DNA of 64,000 bases from NCBI GenBank assembly GCA_002197545.1, contig NFUO01000702.1, positions 62,001 to 126,000 of the forward strand, written 5' to 3'. This DNA is from Acidobacteria subdivision 2 bacterium RH1 MAG20. Its GTDB lineage: Bacteria > Acidobacteriota > Terriglobia > Terriglobales > Acidobacteriaceae. The notes below the pieces were generated by a model. It was not told where the DNA came from and ran no database searches. It saw nothing but the letters and a program-made list of their open reading frames with translations. A program made the position numbers and the translations under genes. Shown here one piece after another: positions 41,855-48,997 of this stretch (position 1 is the stretch's first letter; every line of letters starts with the position of its first letter).

Positions 41855-42856
41855 CTACTGCGAAATCATCCCGATCGTCCCCAGCCATATCTCCACCAGC
41901 TCCGGCCATCTGGTTGCCGGAAGTTTCGTGCGCCGCAGCCCGAAGGCGTGGCCGCCCTGCGCGTACAGATGCATCTCCACGGGCACTCCAGCCTTCTTCA
42001 GCCCAATGTAGTACGCCAGCGATTGCTCTACACCGTCCACGTTGTCGTCCTCGTTCTGCAGCAAAAACGTAGGCGGCGTCTGGCGGGTGACAGGAATTTC
42101 GGGGTTCAGCAAAAGATGCTTATCAGCATTCGGTGGATGAGGAACGATAAACTTTTTGGCGCCTTGATTGGCATCCCATTCCGCCGCGGCAATCGACAGA
42201 TGCCCGGGATAGATAGGCACGGCAAAGTCCGGGCGACAGCTTTCTTTGTCGGCGGCATCGACAGCGAGGTACAAACGCTTCGCGTAGTGCGTGCTGATCG
42301 CCGCCGCCAGATGCCCGCCCGCCGAAAACCCGAGCACCCCAATCTTGTGCGGATCGATATGCCACTCCGCCGCGTGAAGGCGCACCAGCCCCACCGTCCT
42401 CTGCGCATCTTCAAGCGCCATCGGCGACTCCGGATACGGCCCCGATTTCGGATACTCCCCCACATCCGTCACGCGGTATTTCAGCAGCACACACGTGATC
42501 CCCCTGGGCGTCAGCCAGTCACAGACCTCCGTGCCTTCAAGGTCGATGGCCAGCATCTGATAGCCCCCGCCGGGAAACACGACCACCGCAACGCCGATAT
42601 TCTTTCCTGTTGGCGAATAGATCGTCATGGTAGGCCGCGCCACATTCTCCACGGCGAGCCACGGCTTGCCTGCGACTGGCTCTTTCGTAACCAGCTCCGT
42701 GGTCTCCGGCCCTTTGGCAGGTCGCGCATCGGGGGGCGTTCCCGGCCAGATCGGTATCTGGGTATGTCCCGGCGTGGGCTGCCAGGCTGGCTGTTGTGCG
42801 TGCAAACTGCTAAAAGCAAATACGGCGCAGAGGGCTAAGAGAAGAGGCTTCGTCAC
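41855..42856 (-). CDS. Secreted alpha/beta hydrolase, acetyl-esterase/xylanase-accessory type
   Basis: I favour GTG 42856, which gives a clean signal peptide (TKPLLLALCAVFAFSSLHA) and a 333-residue precursor; the open frame reaches 42925. The mature enzyme has the BD-FAE/Axe-like esterase pattern: an oxyanion region VVVFPGGGYQ, the nucleophile elbow VLGFSAGGHLAA, the Asp in EDDNVDG and His in QGGHAFGL. Such enzymes remove acyl groups from plant polysaccharides, in keeping with the GH127 gene at 51616. It lies between lipB and E2 but is probably an independent unit. Confidence 0.82.
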   Translation of the reverse strand: MTKPLLLALCAVFAFSSLHAQQPAWQPTPGHTQIPIWPGTPPDARPAKGPETTELVTKEPVAGKPWLAVENVARPTMTIYSPTGKNIGVAVVVFPGGGYQMLAIDLEGTEVCDWLTPRGITCVLLKYRVTDVGEYPKSGPYPESPMALEDAQRTVGLVRLHAAEWHIDPHKIGVLGFSAGGHLAAAISTHYAKRLYLAVDAADKESCRPDFAVPIYPGHLSIAAAEWDANQGAKKFIVPHPPNADKHLLLNPEIPVTRQTPPTFLLQNEDDNVDGVEQSLAYYIGLKKAGVPVEMHLYAQGGHAFGLRRTKLPATRWPELVEIWLGTIGMISQ

Positions 42857-42934
42857 AGTCTCCACAGGGTAATGGCGCCGGTGGCTGTGAATGGCGTGAT
42901 TTGCGGGGAGTACATGCAATGGCAACAGCAGTTC

Positions 42935-43681
42935 TTAAACAGGTTCGCGGACGGTCGCGCCTGCTGGATGAAGCAGCTCGTTCAGCGACTCCGACCAGAG
43001 CATCTGCCGCTCGAAGATGCGGCCGAAGTTGCGGGCGGTGGAGTTGAGGGCATTCTCGAAGGTGGGCTGTCGAGCGGAGTCGGCTTCGAGTTCGAGGCTG
43101 GTGACCTGACGGTCGGTGATGCCGCAGGGGATGATCCAGTCGAAGTCGCGGAGGTCGGTGGTGACGTTGAGGGCGAAGCCGTGCGAGGTGACTCCCTGCG
43201 AGACGTGGACGCCGATGGCGGCGATTTTTTTCTCCTGAATGCTGCCTCCGGCCATCGTCCAGACACCGGTGCGTTTGGGGATGCGCTGCGCCATGACACC
43301 AAAGTCGCCGCAGGTGCGGATGAGGACCTCTTCGAGCAGGCGAACGTAGTCCACCGGGCCTAGATGCGGCCCCTTCTTTCCTGGGAGATCGCCGCGCAGA
43401 TCGATGATCGGGTAGCCGACGAGCTGTCCGGGGCCATGGTAAGTGACATCGCCGCCGCGATTGATCTCGTGCAGCTCGATGCCGCGCTGCGCAAGGAACT
43501 CGTCAGAGGCAAGGACGTTGGAGCGGCTGGCGTTGCGGCCAAGGGTCAATACAGGCGGGTGCTCGAGGAGGAGGAGCGCGTCGCCGATGAGGTTCTGCTT
43601 GCGGGCGGCGATGACCTGCTGCTGAATGGCGAGAGCGTCCGCGTAGGGGATGCGTCCGAGATGGAGGAGATGGATGAACAA
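42935..43681 (-). CDS. lipB: Octanoyl-[acyl carrier protein]:protein N-octanoyltransferase
   Basis: LipB moves octanoate from acyl carrier protein to lipoyl domains such as those of the E2 protein encoded at 39903. The 248-residue enzyme shows the conserved GGDVTYHGPGQLVGYPI, the catalytic lysine in KIAAIGVHV, SHGFALNV, and the active cysteine in IIPCGI. The apparent start is TTG 43681, immediately after the hicA stop with no spacing, so translation may depend on the upstream gene. lipA is not in the window. Confidence 0.93.
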   Translation of the reverse strand: MFIHLLHLGRIPYADALAIQQQVIAARKQNLIGDALLLLEHPPVLTLGRNASRSNVLASDEFLAQRGIELHEINRGGDVTYHGPGQLVGYPIIDLRGDLPGKKGPHLGPVDYVRLLEEVLIRTCGDFGVMAQRIPKRTGVWTMAGGSIQEKKIAAIGVHVSQGVTSHGFALNVTTDLRDFDWIIPCGITDRQVTSLELEADSARQPTFENALNSTARNFGRIFERQMLWSESLNELLHPAGATVREPV

Positions 43682-43882
43682 TCAGCGACCCTCGCGGCCA
43701 AGCTCTGGAACCGAAAGTCCCCTGCAAATCTTTCTTCCCAGCAGGTCGGAGATTTCGGTGTGGCGAGGCACAGCCTCGGTCTGTCCGGTCGCTGGGTTCG
43801 TCCAAAGCGAGTGCGCACCGCCCTCGCGCTTCAGATAACAGCCGTGTAGTCGAAGGTGACGAAGAAGAGCGTCCCGCTTCAC
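43682..43882 (-). CDS. hicA: HicA family mRNA interferase toxin
   Basis: The 66-residue protein starts at GTG 43882, overlapping the hicB stop by 4 bp. It has the double-stranded RNA-binding fold sequence of HicA, VKRDALLRHLRLHGCYLKRE, and the catalytic histidine in GGAHSLW followed by VPRHTEI. HicA toxins cut mRNA at the ribosome. The reading frame is intact. The stop is contiguous with the lipB start, an unusual junction between a toxin and an essential biosynthetic gene. Confidence 0.88.
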   Translation of the reverse strand: MKRDALLRHLRLHGCYLKREGGAHSLWTNPATGQTEAVPRHTEISDLLGRKICRGLSVPELGREGR

Positions 43883-44094
43883 GCCACCCGCACCACATCG
43901 CGAATCGCGTCCGGCGGAACGCCTCGCAGTCCATCCTCGCGGCGATCTTCCAGGATCAGAGCGATCGCCTGCGCAAGGTTTTCGCGGCACTCTTCGACGG
44001 AATGGCCCTGTCCGTTCGCGCCAGGTATCTCTGGCGACCAGCCGATGAACCACTCTCCATCGCGCTCAATGACGGCGGTGAACTCATTGCTCAT
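43879..44094 (-). CDS. hicB: HicB family antitoxin, short form
   Basis: The 71-residue protein starts at ATG 44094. It consists of the partial RNase H-like HicB fold: FTAVIERDGEWFIGWSPEIPG, then GHSVEECRENLAQAIALILE. It lacks the C-terminal DNA-binding domain found in longer HicB proteins, so operon control by HicB alone is doubtful. The order antitoxin-toxin with a 4-bp overlap is the common arrangement. The open frame extends upstream by 19 codons without a better start. Confidence 0.88.
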   Translation of the reverse strand: MSNEFTAVIERDGEWFIGWSPEIPGANGQGHSVEECRENLAQAIALILEDRREDGLRGVPPDAIRDVVRVA

Positions 44095-44338
44095 AAGCAA
44101 AGTATAGTCCTCGGACGAGAAGGACTGGAACCTCATTGCAGTTCCGTCCATCCCGGTCTCTGGCGCTCAGGCATGCCCTTCAAGCATCTCGATCAGCTCG
44201 GCCACACTCCCCGAGGTCCACTCAGGCGGCAACCCGAGCTTTCTTGGCTTTACCCGAAACGGACGCAGCGTGGCCGGTGCGGTAGCCTGTTGAAGCCCTG
44301 AGCGAAGTAACTGGACCGTATGGGTCAAGACAAAACTC

Positions 44339-44374
44339 TTGCCAACTATTGGCAACTTTTTTACCATGGGTAAA
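44339..44374 (+). promoter_or_regulatory. Two perfect palindromes in front of parD
   Basis: TTGCCAA-CTA-TTGGCAA (44339-44355) is followed by TTTACC-ATG-GGTAAA (44360-44374), ending at the ribosome binding site AGAGGGA. They are the likely operators for ParD binding. The rest of the 244-bp gap to hicB (44152-44338) contains a minus-strand frame ending in LPPEWTSGSVAELIEMLEG that might be a remnant of another small gene. Confidence 0.65.
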
Positions 44375-44386
44375 GAGGGACAGTTT

Positions 44387-44659
44387 ATGCCGACGCGCAA
44401 CATCAATCTCACCCCGGAGATGGACCAGTTTGTCGACGCGAAGATCCGCACCGGCCAGTATGCCAATGCGAGCGAGGTCCTCCGTGCCGGATTGCGGGCG
44501 TTGGAACAGGACGAGCAGGAAGACCAGGCCAGGCTCCATGCGCTTCGCACGGCGGTGCAGGCGGGTATCGATAGCGGTGTTTCCAAAGGCGATCCCATTG
44601 GCAGAATCCGCGCGCGGATTCGGAGACGAGTTGAGGCGACTGGAAGGCGCACTGCGTGA
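44387..44659 (+). CDS. parD: ParD-type ribbon-helix-helix antitoxin
   Basis: The 90-residue protein starts at ATG 44387 behind AGAGGGA. Residues 1-45 are a ribbon-helix-helix DNA-binding domain, TRNINLTPEMDQFVDAKI and YANASEVLRAGLRALEQ. The C-terminal half is a charged helix that would wrap the toxin. The stop overlaps the parE GTG by 4 bp. Two palindromes upstream fit autoregulation. Confidence 0.92.
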   Translation: MPTRNINLTPEMDQFVDAKIRTGQYANASEVLRAGLRALEQDEQEDQARLHALRTAVQAGIDSGVSKGDPIGRIRARIRRRVEATGRRTA

Positions 44660-44964
44660 GCCGGTACCGGCTGTCGATGCTGGCGGAACTTGATCTCGCG
44701 GATATCGCCGACTACACGGCAGACGTGTGGGGCGGCAAGCAAGCCGAGGTGTACCTCGACCGTCTCGTCGATTGTTTTGTTCGCATTGCGAAGATGCCTG
44801 AGATAGGGCGCTCGTGCGGTTCCGTCCATCCGGGTTTTCGTCGCATAGAGCAAGGAAAGCACGTTATCTTTTATGAGCCTAGGGATGGTGGTGTCTTCAT
44901 CAGCAGAGTCCTTCATCAAAGTATGCTGCCGATCAAACACGCACTCATGGAAGATGTGGACTAA
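44656..44964 (+). CDS. parE: ParE/RelE-superfamily toxin
   Basis: The 102-residue toxin starts with GTG overlapping parD. It has the family layout: an N-terminal helical hairpin (AELDLADIADYTADVWGGKQAEVYLDRL, residues 10-37), MPEIGRSCGSVHPGFRRIEQGKHVIFY, and the terminal VFISRVLHQSM. ParE inhibits DNA gyrase; related proteins act on other targets. The reading frame is intact. The module lies between lpdA and hicBA. Confidence 0.92.
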   Translation: MSRYRLSMLAELDLADIADYTADVWGGKQAEVYLDRLVDCFVRIAKMPEIGRSCGSVHPGFRRIEQGKHVIFYEPRDGGVFISRVLHQSMLPIKHALMEDVD

Positions 44965-45000
44965 CGCGGTCATCGCCAAAAACTCTACATTTCACTCAAT

Positions 45001-45031
45001 GCAATAGCCCGGCATCGAGCCGGGCTATTGC
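45001..45031. terminator. Strong hairpin between parE and lpdA (convergent)
   Basis: GCAATAGCCCGGC (45001-45013) pairs exactly with GCCGGGCTATTGC (45019-45031). No T run follows on either strand, so termination or mRNA protection is only likely from its position between convergent genes. Confidence 0.6.
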
Positions 45032-45051
45032 CGATGTAAAACCGCGCAGGA

Positions 45052-46470
45052 CTAGACGTTGACCGCCATGCCTTCAACGCTGCTGAACGCGTCCAGAAGG
45101 CTCTCCGACAGCGTTGGGTGGGCGTGGATGGTGAACATCATCTCTTCCACCGTAGCTTCAAGTTCGAGCGCGGTGACGCATTCGGCGATCAGCTCGGTGG
45201 CGTTGGGGCCGATGATGTGGACACCGAGGATCTCGCCGTACTTCGCGTCGGAGACGACCTTGACGAAGCCGTCGTGCGAGTCGAGGATGGTCGCCTTGGA
45301 GTTGCCCACGAAGGGGAACTTGCCGACCTTGACCTGATAACCCTGCTCCTTCGCCTTCGCCTCGGTCAGGCCGACGCTGCCAATCTGCGGATCGCAGTAG
45401 GTGCAGCCGGGGATGCGGCCGCGGTTGACGGCGCGGGCGTATTTTCCGGCCAGCTTCGCGGCGACGACCAATCCAGCCATCGCTCCGACGTGCGCGAGCT
45501 GCGGCAGGCCGGCGACGATGTCGCCGATGGCGTAGACGCCCGGTTCTGTGGTCTCCATCCACTCGTTGGTCAGGATGAAGCCGCGGTCGGGAGCGATCTT
45601 CGTCTTGTCGAGACCGACATCGGAGGTGCGCGGGGCGCGGCCTACGGCTACAAGCACCTTCTCCGCCGACTTGATCTCGCCCTTGCCGTCGGACTTGGTG
45701 AAGTGAACGTTCACGCCGTCCTTCGTCTTCTCGATCTTGTCCACTTTGGCCGATACATGCATGTCGATGCCGCGTTTTTTGAAGAGGCGCAGCAGCTCCT
45801 TGCTGATGTCCTCGTCCTCGGCGGGAACAACCCGAGGCAGTGCCTCAATGACCGTCACGTCCGTGCCGAAGCTCTTGAAGACCGACGCAAATTCGACGCC
45901 TACGGCGCCCGAGCCGATGACGATCAGCGACTTCGGCAGCTTGTCGATGGAGAGGACTTCGATGTTGGTCAGGATGGTCGAGTCCGCTTTGTAGCCGGGT
46001 AGCATTCGCGCGTCGGAACCGGTGGCGAGCACGACCTTCTTCGCCTTTACCGTCTCTTTTTTGCCGGCCTTATCTACTTCGATGGAGAAGACGCCCTCTT
46101 TTGCCGGGCCGGTGAGGCGGCCATAGCCGTTGACGACCGTGATCTTGTTCTTCTTCATCAGGAAGTCGAGGCCCTTGGTGTGCTTGGCGATGATCTCGTT
46201 CTTGCGCGCAAGCAGGTTCTTCCAGTTCAGCTTCGGCTGGCTCACGTTGTCGATGCCGTACTGCTCGGCGTGCTTGAGGTGGTCCCACACCTCGGCGGAG
46301 AACAGCATCGCCTTGGTGGGAATGCAGCCGACGTGCAGGCAGGTGCCGCCCAGCCGGTCGCTCGACTCCACCAGCGCGGTCTTCAGTCCATACTGCCCAG
46401 CACGGATGGCGCAGGTATAGCCTGCCGGTCCGCCGCCAATCACTACTAAGTCATAAATCGTCTCTGCCAA
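45052..46470 (-). CDS. lpdA: Dihydrolipoyl dehydrogenase (E3)
   Basis: The 472-residue flavoprotein reoxidises the dihydrolipoyl arm of E2 and passes electrons to NAD+. It shows the FAD-binding VVIGGGPAGY, the redox-active disulphide Cys44/Cys49 in GGTCLHVGCIPTK, the NAD-binding IVIGSGAVGVEFA, and the interface His-Glu pair in HAHPTLSESLLDAF. All are normal for the family. Together with the E2 and lipB genes it forms a lipoate-linked neighbourhood on the minus strand. Confidence 0.96.
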   Translation of the reverse strand: MAETIYDLVVIGGGPAGYTCAIRAGQYGLKTALVESSDRLGGTCLHVGCIPTKAMLFSAEVWDHLKHAEQYGIDNVSQPKLNWKNLLARKNEIIAKHTKGLDFLMKKNKITVVNGYGRLTGPAKEGVFSIEVDKAGKKETVKAKKVVLATGSDARMLPGYKADSTILTNIEVLSIDKLPKSLIVIGSGAVGVEFASVFKSFGTDVTVIEALPRVVPAEDEDISKELLRLFKKRGIDMHVSAKVDKIEKTKDGVNVHFTKSDGKGEIKSAEKVLVAVGRAPRTSDVGLDKTKIAPDRGFILTNEWMETTEPGVYAIGDIVAGLPQLAHVGAMAGLVVAAKLAGKYARAVNRGRIPGCTYCDPQIGSVGLTEAKAKEQGYQVKVGKFPFVGNSKATILDSHDGFVKVVSDAKYGEILGVHIIGPNATELIAECVTALELEATVEEMMFTIHAHPTLSESLLDAFSSVEGMAVNV

Positions 46471-46706
46471 GGGTCTGCTCCATTTCCTGTTCTATTCCTG
46501 CCTATGCCAAACACTTTATCTTACCTCCCGAGTCTGCGAGGTCAGGTCAATCACCCCTTTTTCGCGGGCGAATATCGCAATTAGAGAGGATTTGGACCCA
46601 ACGATTGTCTGAACCGTAGTTATCTTTAGATGCTTTTGATAAAAGACGGTCGCAAGCACCCTGTGGCTGCGTCTGTACTCCGCGAAGACCGTCATCAACG
46701 AGCAGG

Positions 46707-47156
46707 CTACGAAGCCTGCGCCGACTGAAACATTGCCACCTCAGCCTGGCGCCGCGCCAGGAGACCCGGCACAACTACCCCACCCACGTGGTCCCATAGC
46801 AGAAATTGCGCCGCGGCGAGGTCGAACTCGCCCGCATTGACATAGCGCAGCAGCGTCGAGCCAAGCAACCTGCCGCAGCCAAGGTTGAAGACGAAATCGA
46901 CCAGCGCATCGAACTGGCACTGAACAATGCCGGCCGTCACCGCGCGGTTCACGCAGGCCACCGCGCCGGCGACATCGCTATGCAGCAACAGATCGGCCTG
47001 GTCTTCGGTGATGGTCATTCCGCCGTGGACCTCGCGTCCCGTATGTCCGTAACCGATGGTCCAGACGCCAACCTGGTCCTGATAGGCGGTAAGGCGCAAG
47101 CCCTCAAACTTTTTTGTCAAAGCGAAACCGGCATCGCTGTAGCTGAAGTTGGACAC
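46707..47156 (-). CDS. Phage-type lysozyme (GH24 endolysin)
   Basis: I start the protein at GTG 47156 (SNFSYSDAGFALTKKFEG); the open frame extends into hemB without a plausible start. The 149-residue enzyme has GH24 landmarks: the catalytic glutamate in KKFEGLRLTAYQD, and TIGYGHTG with the second catalytic region, followed by FDALVDFVFNLG. It hydrolyses the glycan backbone of peptidoglycan. There is no signal peptide, so export would need a holin such as the small protein at 36864. It follows hemB by 79 bp on the same strand and has no other phage neighbour. The gap 46471-46706 downstream shows nothing I can support. Confidence 0.85.
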   Translation of the reverse strand: MSNFSYSDAGFALTKKFEGLRLTAYQDQVGVWTIGYGHTGREVHGGMTITEDQADLLLHSDVAGAVACVNRAVTAGIVQCQFDALVDFVFNLGCGRLLGSTLLRYVNAGEFDLAAAQFLLWDHVGGVVVPGLLARRQAEVAMFQSAQAS

Positions 47157-47235
47157 GGAGGTTTGCCTTTCTTCCTGAACGGAGCATAGCTTAGCATGAA
47201 TCCCGCGACGCACTTGCGCCCTTTTATGCCTCGGG

Positions 47236-48246
47236 CTACCCCAGCAATCTGGCCGCATCCTTCGCAAAATAGGTCACGATGAAATCCGCCCCGGCGCGGC
47301 GGATCGAGAGCAGCGACTCCATCATGGCGCGCTCCGGCTCCAGCCATCCGCGCTGAAAGGCCGCGTGCAGCATCGAGTATTCGCCCGAGACCTGATACGC
47401 GCCCATGGGCAGGTCGTAGCGCTCGCGGGCGGCGCGAATAACGTCGAGATAGGGCATGGCGGGCTTCATCAACAGCATGTCCGCGCCCTCGGCGATGTCC
47501 TGGTCGATCTCGCGCATGGCCTCGCGCAGATTGGCGCCGTCCATCTGGTAGCTGCGTCGGTCGCCGAACTGCGGGGCCGAATCCGCCGCCTCGCGGAAGG
47601 GGCCGTAGAAGGCTGACGAGAACTTCGAGGCGTAGCTCAAAATGGGCGTCTGCTGGTGGCCGCCAGCGTCGAGAGCATCGCGGATCGCGGCGACGCGGCC
47701 ATCCATCATGTCGCTGGGCGCAACAATGTCCGCACCGGCAGCGGCCAGCGAGGCGGCTGTCTTTGCGATGAGAGCCACGCTGGAGTCGTTCTCAATCTCA
47801 TAGTGGGCTTCGTCTCCGTTGCCGCGGGCGCTATCCCGAGCGACGATGCCGCAGTGTCCGTGCGAGGTGTACTCGCAGAGGCAGACATCCGCGATCTGAA
47901 CCAGAGAATCCAGCCCGCGGTTGGACTTGAAGACGCGCAGCGCCGTTTGCACGATGCCGTCCGCGGCCCATGCTCCGGTTGCCTGTTCGTCCTTCTCCGC
48001 CGGGAGACCGAACAGCAGCAGCCCGCCGATGCCAAGCGCAGCGCAGGCCTCCGCCTCTTTCACTGCTTCATCGATAGACAGGTTGAAGCAGCCCGGCATC
48101 GAGCTGATCTCTTTGCGGACGCCTTCGCCGGGGCAGAGAAACAGCGGATAGATGAATGCGCCGGGATGCAGGTGCGTCTCGCGAACGAGCGACCGTATGG
48201 CCTCGGTGCGGCGCAACCGGCGCAGGCGGGTGGCAGGGAAGTTCAT
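47236..48246 (-). CDS. hemB: Porphobilinogen synthase (5-aminolevulinate dehydratase)
   Basis: The 336-residue enzyme joins two 5-aminolevulinate molecules into porphobilinogen, the pyrrole building block of haem. It shows the zinc-cysteine cluster [14 protein letters not shown], the first Schiff-base lysine in [15 protein letters not shown] and the second in [11 protein letters not shown]. The cysteine-rich metal site marks the zinc-dependent form. Length and termini are normal. It appears to be its own unit downstream of the zinc-ribbon membrane protein. Confidence 0.97.
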   Translation of the reverse strand: MNFPATRLRRLRRTEAIRSLVRETHLHPGAFIYPLFLCPGEGVRKEISSMPGCFNLSIDEAVKEAEACAALGIGGLLLFGLPAEKDEQATGAWAADGIVQTALRVFKSNRGLDSLVQIADVCLCEYTSHGHCGIVARDSARGNGDEAHYEIENDSSVALIAKTAASLAAAGADIVAPSDMMDGRVAAIRDALDAGGHQQTPILSYASKFSSAFYGPFREAADSAPQFGDRRSYQMDGANLREAMREIDQDIAEGADMLLMKPAMPYLDVIRAARERYDLPMGAYQVSGEYSMLHAAFQRGWLEPERAMMESLLSIRRAGADFIVTYFAKDAARLLG

Positions 48247-48324
48247 GTATTTAGTTTACGGCCAGGGTTGCAGAGCGGCTCTAAATGCCATCAACCCTTC
48301 CGGGAAGCAAGGGCGAAAACAGCT

Positions 48325-48891
48325 TCAATAATGGTCGGCAATCGCGTCATACTCCGCGCCGGACTCCGACGGGACCAGCACCCACAGGGTATAGATTCCC
48401 AGCGCCGTGCCTACGGGGAACTTCAGCAGGGCAAGAATGGCGACGACGATCCCCAGCACTCGTCCCCATGGCTTGCGCGTCAGCAGGCTGAAGCCGACCA
48501 GAAACGCGAGGAAGGCGGTAACGGTCGCAACCATCGCAATCAGCGGGAGTAGAACCCCCATCCATGGCATCCATGGCGGCCCGAAGGTCCCGTGGTGGAA
48601 GCGGCCGCCCCACTCCCATCCGCTGCCGCCAAAGTTGCGGAAGGTCGCCACCCGCAGAACGAAGATCCCTATCAGCCCGGCGATGATCCGGTACGCTCCA
48701 AAGACACACCACAGAAAGCCAAGCGTCTGTAGATTGCGCTGCACGCGCGGGGGGCGCATCGCGTACATCGGCGGATAGGCCGGAGGATAGAGCGGTTGGT
48801 TGGGCGGCGGCGCCGCGACCACCTGCGTGCCGCACCGGGGGCAGAAATGAACCTCCGCAGCAACTGGATTACCACATGCCTGACAGACCAT
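48325..48891 (-). CDS. Zinc-ribbon membrane protein of unknown function
   Basis: The 188-residue protein starts with a zinc ribbon (CQACGNPVAAEVHFCPRCG, residues 3-21). A Pro/Tyr-rich linker follows (25-50), then three or four membrane helices and a short cytoplasmic tail. This layout is common in bacterial membrane proteins without assigned function. The segment GRFHHGTFGPPWMPWMG between helices is Gly/Trp-rich. It is divergent from mutS2, with 106 bp between the starts. Confidence 0.78.
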   Translation of the reverse strand: MVCQACGNPVAAEVHFCPRCGTQVVAAPPPNQPLYPPAYPPMYAMRPPRVQRNLQTLGFLWCVFGAYRIIAGLIGIFVLRVATFRNFGGSGWEWGGRFHHGTFGPPWMPWMGVLLPLIAMVATVTAFLAFLVGFSLLTRKPWGRVLGIVVAILALLKFPVGTALGIYTLWVLVPSESGAEYDAIADHY

Positions 48892-48997
48892 CCGACACCT
48901 CCCGGCGCTAGCCCGCGCTCTTTACCTATGGATACGCATCCCGGCCTTCGGAAGTTCCAGGCGATTACGATATACGTTTTCGAGAATAGATACGATA

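Noticed and set aside
44167..44979. 270-residue minus-strand frame across parDE
   Set aside because: Most of it is the antisense of parD and parE. Only the last 30 residues (ending in ELIEMLEG) look protein-like, which could be a remnant of another small gene but cannot be supported alone.
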